64,000 nucleotides of DNA from Sebastes aleutianus (taxonomy: Eukaryota > Chordata > Actinopteri > Perciformes > Sebastidae), in contig CAKAKS010000301.1 in assembly GCA_916700875.1 (NCBI GenBank), positions 57,501 through 121,500 of the forward strand. Reading direction: 5' to 3'. A program made the translations under genes and the position numbers. Below are positions 59,641 to 64,000 of this stretch, in pieces. Within the stretch, counting starts at the first letter, position 1; each line of letters begins with the position of its first letter. The notes under the pieces are model-generated. The model was given only the letters and a program-made list of their open reading frames with translations, made no database searches and had not been told where the DNA came from.

Positions 59641-60366
59641 GCATTTTGGTGATCACATAAGTAATGTTATCAATAGGCCTTTGTCTGGGTTTTGCCTTAA
59701 AGCAATAGTGGGTTGAAATGAAGCATTTATGATTAAAACAGTCACTATATCCTGACAGTAGTGCATGAGAAAGGTAATCTGAAAAAAATCATGTACCTCT
59801 GTGTCCGGTGCTCCTAATGGCATCTGCAAGATTTCACAGACCGGAGGAAAACAACCAATCAAAGCCGAGCTGAGCAGCTCGTCGTCTATGGTGAACTCTG
59901 ACCAAACGGTCAAACTAGGCAGCGCTGATCAAATATGAATCAATATTCTGTTACTGTAATGCCTATTTCTCACCTCAAATGTTTTCAGAAACATCTTGTA
60001 GTGTACTGTTTAGCTGTAAAATGAGAAAGTTTGTGACCCGGCAGCTATGTTGAGATCAGTTGAGGAAATACCAAGCACCGCCCACCAGCCGGAGCACAGC
60101 CAATAGGAACGCTCTCTCTCTGAAATGACCTGTGATTGGTCAAAGTCTCCCATCACCGGCTAGATTTTTTAAAGCCTGAAAACAGAGCCATGAGGAGGTG
60201 CACAAGTTTAGTTTTCTTTCAGAACACTTGAATTGCAATATGCTGAAAGGTTATTATGGAATTATTGCCAAATGATGCCAAAAACGTTCTGCCCATACTG
60301 CAGGTTTAACAGCATTGTGGTGATCATATAAGTAACGTTATGAATAGGCCTTTGTCTGGGTTTTGC
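59641..60366 (+). mobile_element. TTAAAG...CAGTGGG MITE copy 2 between 57-bp direct repeats
   Basis: The element 59698-60309 is copy 2 of the family at 11955-12551, in the opposite orientation. It has TTAA at both ends and inner phrases CACAGCCAATAGGAACGC and CAAACGGTCAAACTAGGCAG. The flanks 59641-59697 and 60310-60366 are the same roughly 57-bp sequence (ACAGCATT..., then AATAGGCCTTTGTCTGGG and TTTTGCC) with about 5-6 differences. This is far longer than a transposon target duplication. Intergenic. Confidence 0.65.
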
Positions 60367-60989
60367 CTTAATGAAGCCAAGCGGACTCTATTTCTGGCTG
60401 CTGACAGAGGTCACTGCAGGGCCATAAATATAAATTTCTCCTGGAGGACAGCGAGACTGCACAGACATGCATAATATGAATACAATCACTCTTATGTTCT
60501 TAAAATATTTCTGTAAGATTTTAAAGTCTTAAAGTGGGCTGTGCATGAAGTGAGTATGTAATAATAGCTAGGCCACATTTTTTTTTTTAAGACAAAAATT
60601 AAGATTTTTTTTCTTTCATAAATGAATGTATTTATTATAATACGAATAAACAATTGGTCCCTGATATTGTTGGCTTCTTCAAAGGTCTTTTTATTAATTG
60701 TCAATAATCAATAGAACAGTCACTATACATGGAAAGTTAATTTTTGTTTTTCTGAACAACATTCACCCGTGACACAACACATCAATCCATCAATCCATCA
60801 ATCATACCTGACAACAACATACACACAGACAGTCAGCCACAGCTGGCCACAAGGGACCTAACTGATTCTCAACCATGAATACATAAAATTCAAATTGTAG
60901 AGAATACAACACAGGGAGAGTATCCACAAATAAGTCATGAAATAATAATAATAAGAGAAAAAAAAAAAAATACATATTTAAAATATATA

Positions 60990-61515
60990 TACATACCTAC
61001 ATACACACACACATACACACATACATACACATACACACATACATACACATACACATACATACACACACACATACACATATATACACATATATACGTACAC
61101 ACATACACTTACACACATACATACACACACATACACATATATACACATATATACACGTACACACATATACACACACACACATACATACACATGCATACAC
61201 ACACACATATACACATATATACATACACACATATACACGTACACACATACATACATACACACACACATACACATATATACACGTACACACATATACACAT
61301 TCACACATACATACACATACATACACACACACATACACATATACACAGATAAACACGTACACACATATACACATACACACATACATACACTTACACATAC
61401 ATACACACACACATACACATATATACACATACATACAGTACACATACACATACACATACATACATACATACATACATACATACACATACATGCATACATA
61501 CACACATACATATAT
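60990..61515. repeat. (CA)/(TACA) microsatellite, about 525 bp
   Basis: A long run of ACACACATACATACACATAT variants. It keeps frames open on the minus strand (up to 177 codons of cysteine, valine, tyrosine and methionine), which are repeat artefacts. It lies upstream of the probable ano8 gene. Confidence 0.95.
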
Positions 61516-61656
61516 ATAAAAATAGAAGAAAAAAAATAAAAAAATAATAATGATAATAATGAATAAATAGATAAAATAAAATTTAAAAAAAGGAAAAAGA
61601 AGATATTACTACTGGCTACTCAGAGATTACTGTAGTGGGTTTCTCAAAAAAATGAC

Positions 61657-61985
61657 AAAGCAACATTTAACCTGACTTTAAATATTTGAATTTGTCATGA
61701 AGGAATTCCTTTTACAATTACAACCTGGGACAATATAATCATGAAGCTACTATACTATGTTGTAAGGTGCGTTTGTTTGGTGTGTGTCATCCAGTCTTAA
61801 AGTCTTAAAGTGGGCTGTGCATGAAGTGAGTATGTAATAATAGCTATAGGCAACATTTAACCTGACTTTGTATTTGAATTTCTCATTAAGGAATTCCTTT
61901 TACAATTACAATCTGGGACGATATAATCATGCAGCTACTATACTATGCTGTAAGGTGTGTTTGTTTGGTGTGTCATCCATCCAGC
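61657..61985 (+). repeat. tandem duplication upstream of ano8
   Basis: A segment starting CAACATTTAACCTGACTTT, passing through GGAATTCCTTTTACAATTAC and ending TTTGTTTGGTGTGT appears at about 61661-61795 and again at about 61853-61975, a period of roughly 190 bp. The intervening piece CTTAAAGTGGGCTGTGCATG (61803) also occurs at 60530. The second copy ends about 310 bp before the ano8 start codon, so it is part of the promoter region. Confidence 0.7.
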
Positions 61986-62289
61986 CCCCCTCCCCCCGCC
62001 CTCCCTCTCTTTGTCCCTCCTCTCTAGTCGCTCTCCATCTCCATCCAGCCTCGCATCATCCTGCTCCAGAGCAACACCACCACCACGATGATGATGATGA
62101 TCCTCCGCCGCACCGACACCGACAACCTTCACTTCACTTTCACACTCATTTAACCCTTCACTCGGATCCCCCTCAGCGCTATACACCCATGCTCTGCCCT
62201 CCTTCTCCTGAGATGCGACACCATTGTACAATTTCCCGGAGAATATCTTCCTCTTCCGTCGCTCCTCGCTGATAGAGAGAGAGAGAGCC

Positions 62290-62449
62290 ATGCCGGATAC
62301 GGGCGCTGCTGCAGCCGCCTCTGGTGCGTCCACTGGCGGCGGCGAAGGCTCCGAGAGCTCCCGGCACCGACACCGAGCGCAGCAGGGAGACGCGGAGAGG
62401 CCGGAGCCGGGTGCTGCTGCCCCGGCACAAAGCTCCTCCGGGGTGCTGG
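62290..62449 (+). CDS. ano8: probable ANO8 (anoctamin-8), first coding exon only
   Basis: The ATG at 62290 follows a pyrimidine-rich 5' region and opens a GC-rich, alanine/glycine-rich frame (MPDTGAAAAASGASTGGG...). The frame runs without stops into a strong donor (GTGCTGG then GTGAGT) at 62450. The exon ends ...SSSGVL plus one base G. Human ANO8, as I recall it, has an Ala/Gly/Pro-rich N-terminus ending ASGVLDKLFGKRL, so a following exon starting with AC would complete the D. ANO8 is an ER anoctamin implicated in ER-plasma membrane tethering. It neighbours GTPBP3 in human, and its divergent orientation next to gtpbp3 here agrees. The anoctamin domains lie beyond the window, so the call rests on the short match and on synteny. 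Confidence 0.7.
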
Positions 62450-62665
62450 GTGAGTCCAGTCTTTCGCTTTAGGACGATGCGGTTTAGAGGAGGAAGAGAG
62501 AGGACAGGTGGACGTGATGTTGATGCACCATCATACACCTCGAGGCACCGTTTCTTTTGTCTCCATGAGGGGCGTCCCAAAAGTACCACTTAGATTAGAC
62601 TGCAGGCCTGTAAATAATGGCTTGCATTGCATGCTTCTATAGCAGATGCTTTTTAAAATTAGCCT

Positions 62666-63473
62666 TTAATATTATATCCTCTCTTTAGGAAAATGGCTAC
62701 ATTTGGGCACATCCTGGTTGTCTGCTTTTGACCTTATTCTCTCTCAGCCTATTTCACCAGTATATGGGTAGCCTAGGCTACTTGTAGTAATTGCTGCTTT
62801 ACTTTTCTATCCTCTGCATCCTTATAGGCTGTAGTAGATGTTGTTATTTATAGGGTTTCCATTCTGTTCTGTATATGAGATCTGCCAGGTAACCAAATGT
62901 TTATTAACTTCATGATGTCATCCAGGGATTTCTAAACTAGTGTAGTCATGACAAGCCTATTTCACCAGTATATGGGTAGCCTATAGGCTACTACTATAGT
63001 TGTTCTCCTCTGCATCCTTATAGGCTGTTTGTATTTCTATGATTGGCTGCTGGATGTTTTTTATTTATGGGGTTTCCATTCAGTTCTGTATTATGAGATC
63101 TGCCAGGTAACCAAATGTTTATGAACTTCATGATGTCATCCAGGGATTTCTAAACTAGTGTAGAAAATAATAATGATATTATATCCTCTATTCAGGAAAA
63201 ATTACTACATTTGGGCACATCCTGGTTGTCTGGTTTTGACCTTATTCTCTCTCAGCCTATTTCACCAGTATATGGGTAGCCTAGGCTACTTGTAGTTATT
63301 GCTGCTATACTTTTTCTCCTCTGCATCCTTATAGGCTGTTTGTAGGCTATGATTGGCTGCTAGATGTTTTTATTTATGGGGTTTCCATTCAGTTCTGTAT
63401 TATGAGATCTGCCAGGTAACCAAATGTTTATTAACTTCATGATGTCATCCAGGGATTTCTAAACTAGTGTAGC
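62666..63473. repeat. threefold repeated block in ano8 intron 1
   Basis: Three copies of one block of up to 300 bp follow each other: about 62666-62945, 62954-63165 (lacking the left part) and 63175-63473. Shared markers are ACATTTGGGCACATCCTGGT, TTTCACCAGTATATGGGTAG, CTCTGCATCCTTATAGGCTG, GAGATCTGCCAGGTAACCAA and TCCAGGGATTTCTAAACTAG. The high identity indicates a recent origin. Non-coding. The rest of the intron (63474-64000) shows no exon that I recognise. Confidence 0.85.
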
Positions 63474-64000
63474 CTGACTAGACCACTACAGACTGTCTAT
63501 TTCCACATTGTTCCCTCAGAGTCAGTTGTCATGCTATTGGATGGGGCAGGTGCATGTTTTGTCGTTTTAATGAGGGTTAAGCCATAAAGGCTGCCCTTCT
63601 CACAATAATATTGCCATAATTTGGTACCGTTATAGGTGTGGTGTGGTTTTGTACCCTAATGCTGTCCCTTTATTATTCTTTAGAGAGTCCTAAAATTATA
63701 GTAGGCCATTATCTAGCTTTAAGTATAACAAACATGCTATATAACCATGCTTTCTGTTTACACTCCCATGACACTGGTAGTGGATCAGAATAAGCCAAAT
63801 CATAGTTGCGAGAATTGTAATTGAGGCTATTTTTTTAGGAACAGAAGGCAATATTAGCCCGGGTAGAGAGCCTCAGCTGCCGAGCCAGGCTTGTTTTCCT
63901 GTGTGCGGGCTGCAGAGGCTGCCTCAGTGCTCCCTGGCTGCGAGCACTGCTGCAGAGTGATGCAGTGGAGCAGCGGGCTGTCAGCCGATGAGCGCTCCTT

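Noticed and set aside
60978..61511. 177-codon Cys/Val/Tyr/Met frame on the minus strand
   Set aside because: It is a translation of the CA/TACA microsatellite only.
62179..62589. Minus-strand frames opposite the ano8 first exon
   Set aside because: They are shadow frames of a GC-rich coding exon. The plus strand has the start context, the strong donor and the family match.
1..64000. CRISPR arrays, bacterial operons, phage or toxin systems
   Set aside because: The sequence is intron-rich vertebrate DNA. The repeat arrays are mini- and microsatellites without unique spacers, and no prokaryotic gene is present.
1..64000. tRNA or rRNA genes
   Set aside because: I saw no convincing A/B box plus cloverleaf pattern and no rRNA-like stretch. 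A dedicated scan could find a tRNA pseudogene that I missed.

Overview
This window is vertebrate nuclear DNA, most likely from a spiny-rayed (percomorph) teleost. The genes are split by GT-AG introns into exons of about 25-450 bp. Introns and spacers are full of short inverted-repeat DNA transposons (MITEs), LINE fragments, microsatellites and AT-rich tandem arrays of types familiar from teleost genomes. There is no prokaryotic operon structure, no CRISPR array and no intact autonomous transposon.

Four complete protein-coding genes and the first exon of a fifth can be spliced together by reading frame, splice sites and family motifs. From left to right they are: ushbp1 (minus, start at 17597, stop at 7385, 701 aa); babam1/MERIT40 (plus, 22673-25198, 382 aa); plvap (plus, 28048-35793, 417 aa); gtpbp3 (minus, start at 56672, stop at 40263, 517 aa); and exon 1 of probable ano8 (plus, 62290-62449, continuing past the window). 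A possible first coding exon of an unrecognised plus-strand gene lies at 442-562.

The gene set matches human 19p13.11 as I recall it (USHBP1, BABAM1, ANKLE1, ABHD8, MRPL34, DDA1, ANO8, GTPBP3, PLVAP). Here plvap-gtpbp3-ano8 appear in the reverse order and on opposite strands relative to babam1, and nothing lies between babam1 and plvap. That pattern suggests an inversion of the block. The genes are functionally unrelated: a PDZ-ligand coiled-coil scaffold, a DNA-repair and deubiquitinase adaptor, an endothelial diaphragm protein, a mitochondrial tRNA-modifying GTPase and an anoctamin. The neighbourhood is therefore conserved synteny and not a pathway cluster.

Regions: 1-7.0 kb is spacer with several MITEs and dispersed repeats. 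7.4-17.7 kb is ushbp1, with an L1-like fragment in one intron. 17.7-19.8 kb holds the divergent ushbp1/babam1 upstream region, with a polyA-type retroelement insertion and its target-site duplication. 19.8-22.6 kb is babam1 intron 1, with a 1.4-kb 12-bp minisatellite and a LINE remnant. 22.7-25.2 kb is babam1 coding sequence, including a U12-type intron followed by a 25-bp microexon. 28.0-36.5 kb is plvap, whose 3' UTR contains a MITE. 36.5-40.2 kb is spacer. 40.3-56.7 kb is gtpbp3, with a 1.65-kb AT-rich array in its last intron that includes a 426-bp tandem duplication. 56.7-62.3 kb is repeat-rich spacer up to the GC-rich ano8 first exon, and 62.5-64 kb is ano8 intron 1 with a threefold repeated block.

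I found no convincing undescribed biological system. The strongest points for follow-up are the U12 intron plus microexon, the inverted synteny block, the intronic minisatellite, the possible unspliced targeting exon of gtpbp3 and the repeat-derived plvap 3' UTR.
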